From the NCBI RefSeq assembly GCF_003289965.1, contig NZ_QMBQ01000007.1:186001-250000 (forward strand): DNA of 64,000 nucleotides, in the 5' to 3' direction. The translations under genes and the position numbers were made by a program. This DNA is from Mesorhizobium atlanticum. Its GTDB lineage: Bacteria; Pseudomonadota; Alphaproteobacteria; Rhizobiales; Rhizobiaceae. This document shows positions 8,793-15,984 of the stretch, piece after piece (position 1 is the stretch's first letter; the number at the start of each line of letters is the position of its first letter). The notes under the pieces were generated by a model. The model made no database searches, was not told where the DNA came from, and was given only the letters and a program-made list of their open reading frames with translations.

Positions 8793-9818
8793 ATGAGCGA
8801 ACGTCTCGAAGATATCGCCACCGCTATGGTGAGCGGCGGCAAGGGCCTTTTGGCCGCCGATGAGAGCTCCGGCACCATAAAAAAGCGTTTCGACGTCATC
8901 GGCGTCGAGTCGACCGCCGACAACCGGCGCGATTATCGCGAGATGATGTTCCGCGCCTCCGATGCGATGTCCAAATACATTTCCGGCGTCATCCTCTATG
9001 ACGAGACCATCCGTCAGAAGGCTGCCGATGGCACGCCGCTGGTGGACATCATCAAGGCGGCCGGTTCCATTCCGGGCATCAAGGTCGATCTCGGCGCCAA
9101 GCCCTTGGCCGGCTTTCCCGGCGACACCATCACCGAAGGCTTGGACGGATTGCGCGAGCGGCTTGCCGAGTATTACAAGCTGGGCGCCCGCTTCGCCAAA
9201 TGGCGCGCGGTGATCGATATCGACACCGGCAAGGGCGTGCCCTCGACCAATTCGATCGCCTCCAACACCCATGCGCTGGCCCGTTATGCCGCGCTCTGCC
9301 AGGAGGCCGGCATCGTGCCGATCGTCGAGCCGGAAGTGCTGATGGACGGCGCCCATTCGATCGACACCTGCTACGACGTCACCAAGGCGACGCTGGTCAA
9401 GCTCTATGACGAGCTCTACGCGGCGCGCGTCGTGCTGGGAGGCTCGATTCTGAAGCCCAACATGGTCATCTCCGGCAAGAAGTCGGGCAAGACCGACAGC
9501 CCCGAGGAAATCGCCGAAAAGACGATCAAGCTGTTCCGCGAAGTGGTGCCGGCGGCGGTGCCCGGAATCGCCTTCCTCTCCGGCGGCCAGGAGGATGAGG
9601 AGGCGACCGCCAACCTCAACGCCATCAACGCCATCGGCCCGCATCCATGGAAGCTGACCTTCTCCTATGGCCGCGCCCTGCAGGCCGCGCCGCAGAAGGC
9701 ATGGAGCGGCAAGGCCTCGAACATCGCAGCCGGCCAGGCGGCCTTCACCCACCGCGCCCATATGAACCATCTGGCGGCGCTCGGGAAATGGCAGCCGGCG
9801 CTTGAAAAAGCCGCCTGA
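8793..9818 (+). CDS. fba: Class I fructose-bisphosphate aldolase
   Basis: A 341-residue Schiff-base aldolase interconverting fructose-1,6-bisphosphate with dihydroxyacetone phosphate and glyceraldehyde-3-phosphate. Family landmarks are LLAADESSGTIKKRF near the N-terminus, FAKWRAVIDI, VEPEVLMDG and GGSILKPNMV with the lysine expected to form the Schiff base; the C-terminal half has FLSGGQ. No zinc-ligand pattern of class II enzymes is present. AGGAGAG precedes ATG. A terminator follows. Confidence 0.96.
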   Translation: MSERLEDIATAMVSGGKGLLAADESSGTIKKRFDVIGVESTADNRRDYREMMFRASDAMSKYISGVILYDETIRQKAADGTPLVDIIKAAGSIPGIKVDLGAKPLAGFPGDTITEGLDGLRERLAEYYKLGARFAKWRAVIDIDTGKGVPSTNSIASNTHALARYAALCQEAGIVPIVEPEVLMDGAHSIDTCYDVTKATLVKLYDELYAARVVLGGSILKPNMVISGKKSGKTDSPEEIAEKTIKLFREVVPAAVPGIAFLSGGQEDEEATANLNAINAIGPHPWKLTFSYGRALQAAPQKAWSGKASNIAAGQAAFTHRAHMNHLAALGKWQPALEKAA

Positions 9819-9842
9819 CGTTTATCCGTCTCGTTCATCGAC

Positions 9843-9874
9843 AACCCGGGCCAGTGGCCCGGGTTTTGTTTTTT
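9843..9874 (+). terminator. Intrinsic terminator after fba
   Basis: A 10-bp perfect stem (AACCCGGGCC at 9843-9852, complement at 9856-9865) with a 3-base loop and a T-rich tail to 9874, 24 bp after the fba stop. Confidence 0.92.
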
Positions 9875-9957
9875 GCAGGCCGCACTCCTACCTGAAGCAG
9901 CGATGTCGGGTCGCGCCCATGTCGAACGTCCTTGGCAGGAGAGGACAGGAGATGGTC

Positions 9958-10698
9958 ATGCAACGCAATGCCGTGGTTTCACGCGAGGACTGGTTCGAAG
10001 CGCACCGAAAGCATCTTGAACGCGAGAAGGAACTGACAAAGTTCCGCGACCTTGTTGCCGCCGAGCGGCGACAGCTGCCCTGGTTCAAGCTGCGCAAGGA
10101 TTATGTCTTCGAGAGCGAAGCGGGGCCGAAACGCCTTGGAGACCTCTTCGCCGGCAAGAGCCAGCTCATCGTCTATCATTTCATGATGACGCCGGGTTGC
10201 GACCATCGTTGCCAGGGCTGCTCGTTCCTCGCCGACCATATCGACGGCGCCAACCAGCATCTGAAACATCACGACGTATCGCTGGTCGTCGTTGCACGCG
10301 CGCCGCTGGCCGAGATCCTGCCTTACAAGCATCGCATGGGCTGGAAGTTCGACTGGGTGTCGTCCTACGCGTCGGATTTCAACTTCGACCTGCAGGTCTC
10401 CTTCACCGACAAGCAGATCGCGACCGGCGACACCACCTACAATTTCGAGAGGCGTCCGTTGCGCTCGAAAGACCTGCCCGGCACCAGCATCTTTTACCGC
10501 GACGGCAATGGCGACATCTTCCTCACCTTCCTGTCACGGGCCCGCGGCGGCGAAGCGCTGATCGGCGCCTATCATTATCTCGACATGACGCCGAAGGGTC
10601 GCGGCGAGACCGGTCCGTATCACAACCTGATGGACTGGGTACGCCTCCACGACGAATACCAGGACAGGGACGAGTGCCGGCCGGACTGCTGTACGTGA
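9958..10698 (+). CDS. DUF899 thioredoxin-like protein
   Basis: A 246-residue member of DUF899, a thioredoxin-fold family of unknown substrate. Typical features are the N-terminal basic stretch ending in RRQLPWFKLRKDY, a cysteine cluster PGCDHRCQGCSFLADHIDG at ~80-98, and the C-terminal GAYHYLDMTPKGR motif. The frame is open far upstream, and ATG codons occur at 9952 and 9958; 9958 is preferred because AGGAG (9947-9951) is then 6 bp away. It is monocistronic after the fba terminator. A redox role is inference from the fold and cysteines. Confidence 0.85.
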   Translation: MQRNAVVSREDWFEAHRKHLEREKELTKFRDLVAAERRQLPWFKLRKDYVFESEAGPKRLGDLFAGKSQLIVYHFMMTPGCDHRCQGCSFLADHIDGANQHLKHHDVSLVVVARAPLAEILPYKHRMGWKFDWVSSYASDFNFDLQVSFTDKQIATGDTTYNFERRPLRSKDLPGTSIFYRDGNGDIFLTFLSRARGGEALIGAYHYLDMTPKGRGETGPYHNLMDWVRLHDEYQDRDECRPDCCT

Positions 10699-10763
10699 TC
10701 GATCTCGTTCACCTCGGCTGAGACATGCGCTAATGGCTTGCGGGTCACGCCAATGGAACCGCC

Positions 10764-11489
10764 ATGCAGCGCCTGCTTGCCCTCCTCACCTGGCTCGCCT
10801 TCCCGGTCTATGTCTGGCAGGGCCTCGGCGTGCGCCGGCGCACCACGCGCATGCTGCCGGCGCGAGGCCCGGTCCTGCATGAAATACCAGGCAAGGCGCC
10901 GCCCGTGACGTTGCTGGTTCTGGGTGATTCCTCGGCAGCATCGGTCGGCATCGAGCAATCCGAACACGGGCTTGCGGCGCGGCTTGCCGGCCTGATCGCC
11001 GAGCGAACCGGCCGAGCCGTGCGCTGGCGCGCCGCCGGCTTCAATTCGGCGACATCCGGCCAGATCCGCGACCATGTCCTGCCCAATTTGTCGGCCGACC
11101 CATGGACGCATATCGTGCTCGCAATCGGCACAAACGACACCAAGAACTTTCACTCCCTGCCCCGCTTCAAGAAGGAGTTCGGCGGCCTCCTCTACGCGCT
11201 GCGCGCCAAATGGCCGGAAGCGCGCGTGGTCTGGTCGCCGGTGCTGGAATTCACCCGCGCGCCGGCAATGCCGCCCTTGCTGGGCAGGATCCTCGAAATC
11301 CGCGCCACGGAAATGAACCGCATGGGCGTGCGGCTCTGCAACGAGCGCGGCGCCGTGCCCGCCTCGCGCCTGCCGATCACCAACCCGGAAGCCGGCTTCG
11401 CTTCCGATGGCTTCCACGCTTCAGAGGCGGGCTATCGCGCCTGGGCGGAGCATCTGCTGGATTTCGTGCTGGGCGACGAAGCAGCCTAA
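10764..11489 (+). CDS. SGNH/GDSL-family hydrolase
   Basis: A 241-residue esterase or lipase-like protein. Block I is VLGDSSAASVG with the nucleophile Ser (~residue 55), block III is AIGTNDTKN with the conserved Asn, and block V is ASDGFHASEAGY with the catalytic Asp and His. The N-terminus has a hydrophobic segment (LLALLTWLAFPVYVWQ) that could be a membrane anchor. Substrate unknown. It lies 65 bp after the DUF899 gene on the same strand. Confidence 0.88.
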   Translation: MQRLLALLTWLAFPVYVWQGLGVRRRTTRMLPARGPVLHEIPGKAPPVTLLVLGDSSAASVGIEQSEHGLAARLAGLIAERTGRAVRWRAAGFNSATSGQIRDHVLPNLSADPWTHIVLAIGTNDTKNFHSLPRFKKEFGGLLYALRAKWPEARVVWSPVLEFTRAPAMPPLLGRILEIRATEMNRMGVRLCNERGAVPASRLPITNPEAGFASDGFHASEAGYRAWAEHLLDFVLGDEAA

Positions 11490-11504
11490 CCGGGTCGGCC
11501 TCGT

Positions 11505-11666
11505 TTAAGCCCAGTGCCCCAGTACCGCCGCCAGCGAGATAGCAAGCATGGCGAGCAGCGCCAGCTTCCAGAAATCGCCGCGCCGCTTCAGCCCCGGCCA
11601 TCCCAGCGGCTTGATGATCTGGATCAGCATGATGCCGCAAATGACTAGGGCGAGTAGTTTCGTCAT
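11505..11666 (-). CDS. Small two-helix membrane protein (hypothetical)
   Basis: A 53-codon reading frame from ATG (complement of 11664-11666) to TAA. The predicted protein has a hydrophobic segment at residues ~4-18, a basic linker (KPLGWPGLKRRGDFWK) and a second hydrophobic segment at ~34-51, so a small inner-membrane hairpin is expected. Codon use is G/C-rich at third positions. I do not recognise a family. It converges on the SGNH gene, with 15 bp between stops. A TCCTGACAG half-site lies 67 bp upstream. Confidence 0.6.
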   Translation of the reverse strand: MTKLLALVICGIMLIQIIKPLGWPGLKRRGDFWKLALLAMLAISLAAVLGHWA

Positions 11667-11802
11667 GCCGCCTTTGACCAGCATCGATGGCGGCTGTCAA
11701 AGCCTTCTTAAGGCGGCTTCCAGGCAAGGCACTCCTGACAGAAATGGGGTTCATCCGGGCCCCGCGAGGGGCACCGCGCCGCCTTCTTCCCTACCCTGCC
11801 AG

Positions 11803-11828
11803 CCTCCTGACAGACTGCTGTCAGGAGG
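11803..11828. promoter_or_regulatory. 26-bp palindrome, putative operator 1
   Basis: Perfect 11-base arms CCTCCTGACAG (11803-11813) and CTGTCAGGAGG (11818-11828) around 4 bases. It lies 42 bp before the ATG at 11871 and 136 bp before the divergent small membrane gene. An identical-arm palindrome occurs at 12145-12170, and TCCTGACAG half-sites occur at 11733-11741 and 12196-12204. Assignment to the adjacent WYL regulator is inference. Confidence 0.75.
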
Positions 11829-11870
11829 GGTGTGAGATACTCTTCTCATCGAAAAGAGAGGAGTGAGGTC

Positions 11871-12035
11871 ATGAACGGTTTTACCATTCTGCGCAGCGTG
11901 CAGCACTATGTCGGCAGGATCCGCACGGTGCGTAACGAGATTCGCACCCAGCGTTTCCTGAACACCTTGCCGGCGGATATCCGCAAGGACATCGGCTGGC
12001 CGGATCTTTACCAGGGCCGCGTGCGCGAAAACTGA
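11871..12035 (+). CDS. DUF1127-like small protein
   Basis: A 54-residue basic protein. The C-terminal half, RFLNTLPADIRKDIGWPDLY, resembles the YjiS/DUF1127 pattern in which a Leu-rich basic helix precedes D(I/L)G. The start at 11871 follows AGGAGTGAGG; an upstream in-frame ATG at 11832 overlaps the palindrome region and lacks a good ribosome site. DUF1127 proteins in alphaproteobacteria are often RNA-binding or stress-related, but no role can be assigned here. The operator-like palindrome just upstream suggests regulated expression. Confidence 0.72.
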   Translation: MNGFTILRSVQHYVGRIRTVRNEIRTQRFLNTLPADIRKDIGWPDLYQGRVREN

Positions 12036-12144
12036 AATTTTGGCACGGCGACTTGGATTGCGGCGCTGTCGCGCCCAGATGTTATGCGGCCAGTGATGTT
12101 GAGTTCAGGGAAAGAAGCCTTTGTTGCCGATAGCTTCACCACAG

Positions 12145-12170
12145 CCTCCTGACAGTATGCTGTCAGGAGG
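12145..12170. promoter_or_regulatory. 26-bp palindrome, putative operator 2
   Basis: The same perfect arms as operator 1 (CCTCCTGACAG at 12145-12155, CTGTCAGGAGG at 12160-12170) around TATG. It overlaps a second inverted pair, CAGTATGC (12153-12160) and GCATACTG (12170-12177). It is upstream of the 46-codon frame and the WYL regulator gene. Confidence 0.75.
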
Positions 12171-12241
12171 CATACTGTAATTGGAGCGGCTTCGATCCTG
12201 ACAGCAACGAACATGAACCGACGATCCGGAGTAATCCGCGT

Positions 12242-12382
12242 ATGGTGAAAAGCTGGAACGACAGGCTGAGCACGCCGGGCAGCAACGGCATCAGGCCGTC
12301 GCCGCGCACGGTCGGCGATGTCGTTGAAGGCCAGTCGATGCTGGTGCCGACCGCGCGCAGGCGCGAAGGGCTGAAGCCATAA
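12242..12382 (+). CDS. 46-residue hypothetical protein before the WYL regulator
   Basis: An open frame from ATG 12242 to TAA 12380-12382, 18 bp before the regulator start, with strongly G/C-biased third positions. A GGAG lies ahead of the ATG at a long spacing. The protein is basic and hydrophilic (starts MVKSWNDRLS, ends RRREGLKP), with no membrane segment. No family is recognised. It could be a genuine small gene cotranscribed with the regulator or the degraded tail of a former target gene. Confidence 0.4.
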   Translation: MVKSWNDRLSTPGSNGIRPSPRTVGDVVEGQSMLVPTARRREGLKP

Positions 12383-12400
12383 ACCCCGGGGGAGAAATCG

Positions 12401-13120
12401 ATGCGCCGCGCCGACAGGCTTTTTCAGATCGTGCAGCATTTGCGGGGTGGCCGGCTGGTCACCGCGCAGAAGCTCGGCACGTGGCTCGAGGTTTCCGAGC
12501 GCACCATTTACCGCGACATAGCCGACCTGCAGTCGACCGGCGTGCCGATCGACGGCGAAGCAGGCGTGGGCTACATGATGAGGGAGGGTTTCGACCTTCC
12601 GCCGCTGATGTTCACACGTGACGAGATCGTGGCGCTGGTTGCCGGCGCCCGCATGGTGCGCGCCTTTGGCGGCGCGGCGATGGCAAGAGCCGCCGACGAG
12701 GCGCTGGTCAAGATCGGCGCCGTGCTGCCCGACGCCGAGAAGGACCGTATCGCCCGCACCGAGATCCACACGCCGATGTGGGTGGTGAGCGACGCCGCGC
12801 GCGAGGCGATCGACCTGATCGAGCGCGCCGTCGAAAAACGCCAGGTGCTGACCATCGAATATTCCGACGAGGCGGGGCGCGGCACCGCGCGCGACATCAG
12901 GCCGCTCGGCCTGTGGTTCTGGGGCAAGGTCTGGACGCTCGTCGCCTGGTGCGAGATGCGCGACGATTTCCGCGCCTTCCGCATCGACCGCATCGCCTCG
13001 GTCGTCATTGCCGGCCGCATCTTCAAGCCGGAGCGCGGCAAGCAGCTCGCCGATTTCTACCGCGCGGTCGAGCGCTCGGAGGACTACGGCATGGCGCCCG
13101 ACCGCGCCGCGCGGACGTGA
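12401..13120 (+). CDS. WYL-domain transcriptional regulator (YafY type)
   Basis: A 239-residue DNA-binding regulator. Residues ~1-60 form a DeoR-like winged HTH (RRADRLFQIVQHLRGGRLVT; LEVSERTIYRDIADLQSTG). Residues ~140-210 form a WYL ligand-sensing domain with RPLGLWFWGKVWTLVAWCE and FRAFRIDRI; the WYL tripeptide itself is WFW here. Ligands of such proteins are often nucleotides or DNA ends, but none is known for this one. The nearby palindromes with CCTCCTGACAG arms are good candidates for its operators. A bidirectional terminator follows. Confidence 0.9.
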   Translation: MRRADRLFQIVQHLRGGRLVTAQKLGTWLEVSERTIYRDIADLQSTGVPIDGEAGVGYMMREGFDLPPLMFTRDEIVALVAGARMVRAFGGAAMARAADEALVKIGAVLPDAEKDRIARTEIHTPMWVVSDAAREAIDLIERAVEKRQVLTIEYSDEAGRGTARDIRPLGLWFWGKVWTLVAWCEMRDDFRAFRIDRIASVVIAGRIFKPERGKQLADFYRAVERSEDYGMAPDRAART

Positions 13121-13140
13121 CTTCCTCCCAAGCCATTGTC

Positions 13141-13177
13141 CAACAAAAAAGCCCGCTCGAAGCGGGCTTTTTTGTTG
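13141..13177. terminator. Bidirectional intrinsic terminator
   Basis: A near-perfect palindrome with stem GCCCGCT/AGCGGGC (13151-13157 and 13161-13167) flanked by AAAAAA and TTTTTT and by CAAC/GTTG ends. It lies between the convergent WYL and DUF1013 genes and can terminate both. Confidence 0.93.
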
Positions 13178-13191
13178 AGTGCCCGAAAGGC

Positions 13192-13890
13192 TTACTCCTG
13201 ATCGTCGCCTTCGGCCTTGTCCTTCGACTTGAGCGCCGAAAGCTTGGCGAACACCGCGTTGGCGTCGAGCTCCTGGTCCTCGTCTTTCGGCTTCTCCGGC
13301 GCCGGCACCAGCCGTTCGGTGAGTGCGGCCGGCAACAGCGTGTCGCCGACGGGCTGCGGCTGCTCGCGGCCGCGCGAGGCGCGGTTGACTTCGAGGTCGA
13401 GGTCGATCTGCGAGGTGAGGCCGAGCGTCACCGGGTCCATCGGCTGCAGATTGGCCGAGTTCCAGTGCTTGCGCTCGCGGATCTGCTCGATCGTCGACTT
13501 GGTGGTGCCTACGAGACGGGCAATCTGCGCGTCCTTGAGCTCGGGATGGTTGCGCACCAGCCACAGGATGGCGTTCGGCCGGTCCTGGCGCTTCGACAGC
13601 GGCGTGTAGCGCGGGCCCTTGCGCTTCGATTCCGGCACCCGCACCTTCGGCTCCGACAGCTTCAGCCGGTAATTGACGTCCTTCTCGCCGCGCGCGATCT
13701 CGTCGCGCGTCAGCTGGCCGGTGATGATCGGGTCCATGCCCTTGATGCCTTGCGCCGACTCGCCGTCCGCGATCGCCTTGACCTCCAGCGGATGCAGGCC
13801 GCAGAACTGCGCGATCTGCTCGAAGGAGAGCGCGGTGTTGTCGACCAGCCAGACGGCGGTCGCCTTGGGCATCAGCAGCGTATTGGCCAT
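13192..13890 (-). CDS. DUF1013 (TrcR-type) regulator
   Basis: A 232-residue member of the alphaproteobacterial DUF1013 family, which I recall being renamed TrcR as a cell-cycle transcription factor. The N-terminus (MANTLLMPKATAVWLVDNTALSFEQIAQFCGLHPLEVKAIADGE described in parts: MPKATAVWLVDNT and FEQIAQFCGLH) is helix-turn-helix-like. A second HTH-like segment, KDAQIARLVGTTKSTIEQIRERKHW, lies near residue 120. The tail is acidic and Lys-rich. The frame opens 60 bp further upstream; the chosen ATG has AAGGA 8 bp before it. Confidence 0.85.
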   Translation of the reverse strand: MANTLLMPKATAVWLVDNTALSFEQIAQFCGLHPLEVKAIADGESAQGIKGMDPIITGQLTRDEIARGEKDVNYRLKLSEPKVRVPESKRKGPRYTPLSKRQDRPNAILWLVRNHPELKDAQIARLVGTTKSTIEQIRERKHWNSANLQPMDPVTLGLTSQIDLDLEVNRASRGREQPQPVGDTLLPAALTERLVPAPEKPKDEDQELDANAVFAKLSALKSKDKAEGDDQE

Positions 13891-14029
13891 ATCAAAAATC
13901 CTTCTCGTTCGCCCGCGTTCCCGCGCGGGCGGTGGTTTTAGAGCCACCAAAATGGGAAATTCGCGGCCTGTATAAACGCTCCCTCGAAATTTCGCAATGT
14001 TTTTGGGAAGAGCCCGATTCAGGGCCCTG

Positions 14030-14063
14030 AAAAGACAAAACCCGCTGGACTAGGTCCAGCGGG
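14030..14063 (-). terminator. Intrinsic terminator of the DUF1127 gene
   Basis: On the minus strand, a 10-bp stem (CCCGCTGGAC and complement, 14041-14050 with 14054-14063) with a 3-base loop is followed by TTTTGTCTTTT. It lies 82 bp after the DUF1127 stop. Confidence 0.88.
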
Positions 14064-14144
14064 CTTGGAACCGGAAACGAAGCAAGCGTCTCGACGGCTC
14101 TAGCTTGCCTGTCCAGCCCGGCCTTGCGACCAGGCTGGTTTTGA

Positions 14145-14285
14145 TTACACCGCCTGGCGGGCGATGCGCTCGATGTCGCCACGGCTGATGCCGAGGTCGT
14201 TCAGCTGGCGGGCATTGAGCTTGTTCAGCTCACGCACGGTCTCGTTGTACATGCGCCACTTACGGAAAGCACGGATCGGGTTCAT
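14145..14285 (-). CDS. DUF1127 micro-protein
   Basis: A 46-residue basic protein with the DUF1127 core: FRKWRMYNETVRELNKLNAR followed by QLNDLGISRGDIERIAR. It is the short, classic form found in many copies in rhizobial genomes. The start is set by GGAG 8 bp upstream on the minus strand; the frame continues upstream without a ribosome site. It is monocistronic, with its own terminator. In related species such proteins affect phosphate uptake and RNA turnover (general knowledge); the role here is not known. Confidence 0.88.
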   Translation of the reverse strand: MNPIRAFRKWRMYNETVRELNKLNARQLNDLGISRGDIERIARQAV

Positions 14286-14442
14286 TTCAGTTTCTCCAGT
14301 CATTTGATGAAATCGTTTGATGCCGCGTAAATAGGCATGCCTGCCCAAGAATTGAACGGACGCTTTTGCATGGCCGCAATGCGTTTTGTGCATTGCACCA
14401 TTAAGGCTTCGTTCAGCTTGTCACGCAGGAAGAGCGCGGAGC

Positions 14443-14588
14443 CAGGATGGGTCGAGATTCAGGTCAGGCCGAGCCGAAAACAGATGAGTCCGAGAACCGG
14501 AGCGGAGCGTACTTAACGTACGCGAGCAGCGGAAGCACAGGACACAACTGTTTGCAGGCCGGCCTGACGTGAATATCGGCCCATCCTA
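14443..14588. repeat. Long cruciform-forming repeat overlapping a stop codon
   Basis: Imperfect outer arms at 14443-14472 (starting CAGGATGGGTCGAGATTC) and 14560-14588 (ending CGGCCCATCCTAG) are complementary. Nested inside are AAACAG (14478-14483) with CTGTTT (14548-14553), and GTAC-TTAA-CGTAC at 14509-14521. The right arm contains the TAG of the quinone oxidoreductase gene. The core GGAGCGGAGCGTAC resembles a repeat widespread in Hyphomicrobiales. Confidence 0.75.
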
Positions 14589-15596
14589 GCCGACGTCGAG
14601 GACGATCTTGCCGATATGCTCGCCCTCTTCCATCCGCTCATGCGCCCGCCAGGCTTCGGTGAGCGGAAAGATCATGTCCATGACCGGGGCCACCTTGCGC
14701 GTGCCGAGCAATGGCCACACCTGGGTCTCCAGCGCGGCCGCAATCGCCGCCTTGAACTCGACGGTGCGCGGCCGAAGCGTCGAGCCGGTGTGGGTCAGGC
14801 GCTTGACCATGAGCGTCGCGAAATTGGTGCTTGCGACAGCGCCGGCCTGCACGGCGATCTGGACGATGCGCCCCTCGACGGCCGCGGCTTCGTAGTTGCG
14901 GGCGACATAATCGCCGCCGACCATGTCCAGGATGACGTCGGCGCCCTTGCCGCCGGTCGCCTCCTTGACCGCGGCGACGAAATCCTCCTCGCGATAGTTT
15001 ATCGCCCGGTCGGCGCCGAGCTTCAGGCAGGCCTCGCATTTCTCCTTGCTGCCGGCGGTGGTGATCACATAAGCGCCGAAGGCCGAGGCGAGCTGGATGG
15101 CGGTGGTGCCGATGCCGGATGAGCCGCCATGAACAAGCAGCGTCTCGCCCTTCTTCAGGCCCCCGCGCTCGAACACATTGTGCCAGACGGTGAAGTAGTT
15201 TTCCGGGACCGCCGCGGCTTCCGAATAGGTGAACCCGGCCGGGATCGGCAGCACGCTGCCGGCATGGACCTTGACATATTCGGCATAGCCGCCGCCCGGC
15301 GTCAGCGCGCAGACCCGGTCGCCGATGCGCCAGCGCGATATTTCGTCGCCGAGCGCCGCGATTTCGCCGGCCGCCTCGAGGCCGGGCAGGTCCGAGGCGC
15401 CGGGCGGCGGCGGATAGGCGCCCTTGCGCTGCTGGACGTCCGGCCGGTTGACGCCGGCCGCGTGCACCCGGATCAGCACCTCGCCTGGACCTGGCACCGG
15501 CACGTCGCGCGTTTCCGGCTTCAGCACCTTGGGACCGCCGGGCTGCGAAATCGCGATGGCCGTCATATTCGCCGGAATCTTTTGTCCGTTTGCCAT
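14586..15596 (-). CDS. NAD(P)H:quinone oxidoreductase, PIG3-like
   Basis: A 336-residue medium-chain dehydrogenase without the catalytic or structural zinc ligand pattern. The N-terminal GroES-like domain has PGPGEVLIRVHAAGVNRPDVQQR. The cofactor domain has VHGGSSGIGTTAIQLASAFG (~residue 150), an NADPH-type loop. Such enzymes reduce quinones or activated alkenes. ATG 15596 gives MANGQKIPAN; a second in-frame Met (MTAIAISQPG) lies 30 bp downstream and would also fit the family. The open frame extends upstream but overlaps the DUF1192 gene and is discarded. Confidence 0.9.
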   Translation of the reverse strand: MANGQKIPANMTAIAISQPGGPKVLKPETRDVPVPGPGEVLIRVHAAGVNRPDVQQRKGAYPPPPGASDLPGLEAAGEIAALGDEISRWRIGDRVCALTPGGGYAEYVKVHAGSVLPIPAGFTYSEAAAVPENYFTVWHNVFERGGLKKGETLLVHGGSSGIGTTAIQLASAFGAYVITTAGSKEKCEACLKLGADRAINYREEDFVAAVKEATGGKGADVILDMVGGDYVARNYEAAAVEGRIVQIAVQAGAVASTNFATLMVKRLTHTGSTLRPRTVEFKAAIAAALETQVWPLLGTRKVAPVMDMIFPLTEAWRAHERMEEGEHIGKIVLDVG

Positions 15597-15706
15597 GGCT
15601 TCCCGTCTCCTCGAATCCGTTGTCGCTGGTGGTTTGCATCGGCGCCCCCGCCCTATGTATGCTGATTGCCAAATCAGGCAAATGGCCAAGTAAGGGAGGA
15701 GCGACG

Positions 15707-15901
15707 ATGGCGATCTTCGACGACGAACCCAGTAAGAAGCCGCGCCCGCACGAGATCGGCCAGGATCTGTCGCTGCTCTCCGTCGATGAATTGTCGGAGC
15801 GCATCGCGCTGCTGCGCGACGAGATCGCCAGGCTGGAAGAGGCACGGGCCGCCAAGGGCGCCACCAAATCCGCGGCCGAGGCACTGTTTCGTAGAGGATA
15901 G
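15707..15901 (+). CDS. DUF1192 small coiled-coil protein
   Basis: A 64-residue protein of the alphaproteobacterial DUF1192 family. MAIFDDEPSKKPRPHEIGQD and LSLLSVDELSERIALLRDEI are the conserved blocks, and the second half is a short coiled coil ending AAEALFR. GGGAGGAG precedes ATG. It is divergent from the quinone oxidoreductase gene, with 110 bp between them. Function unknown. Confidence 0.9.
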   Translation: MAIFDDEPSKKPRPHEIGQDLSLLSVDELSERIALLRDEIARLEEARAAKGATKSAAEALFRRG

Positions 15902-15984
15902 TTTCGCCGGCGTTCCAGTTCGCCCCGGAAAAGCCCGATTGCCGCTGCCAGAGCTGCGCCCTGAAATTCCAGCCGGATCAGCCC

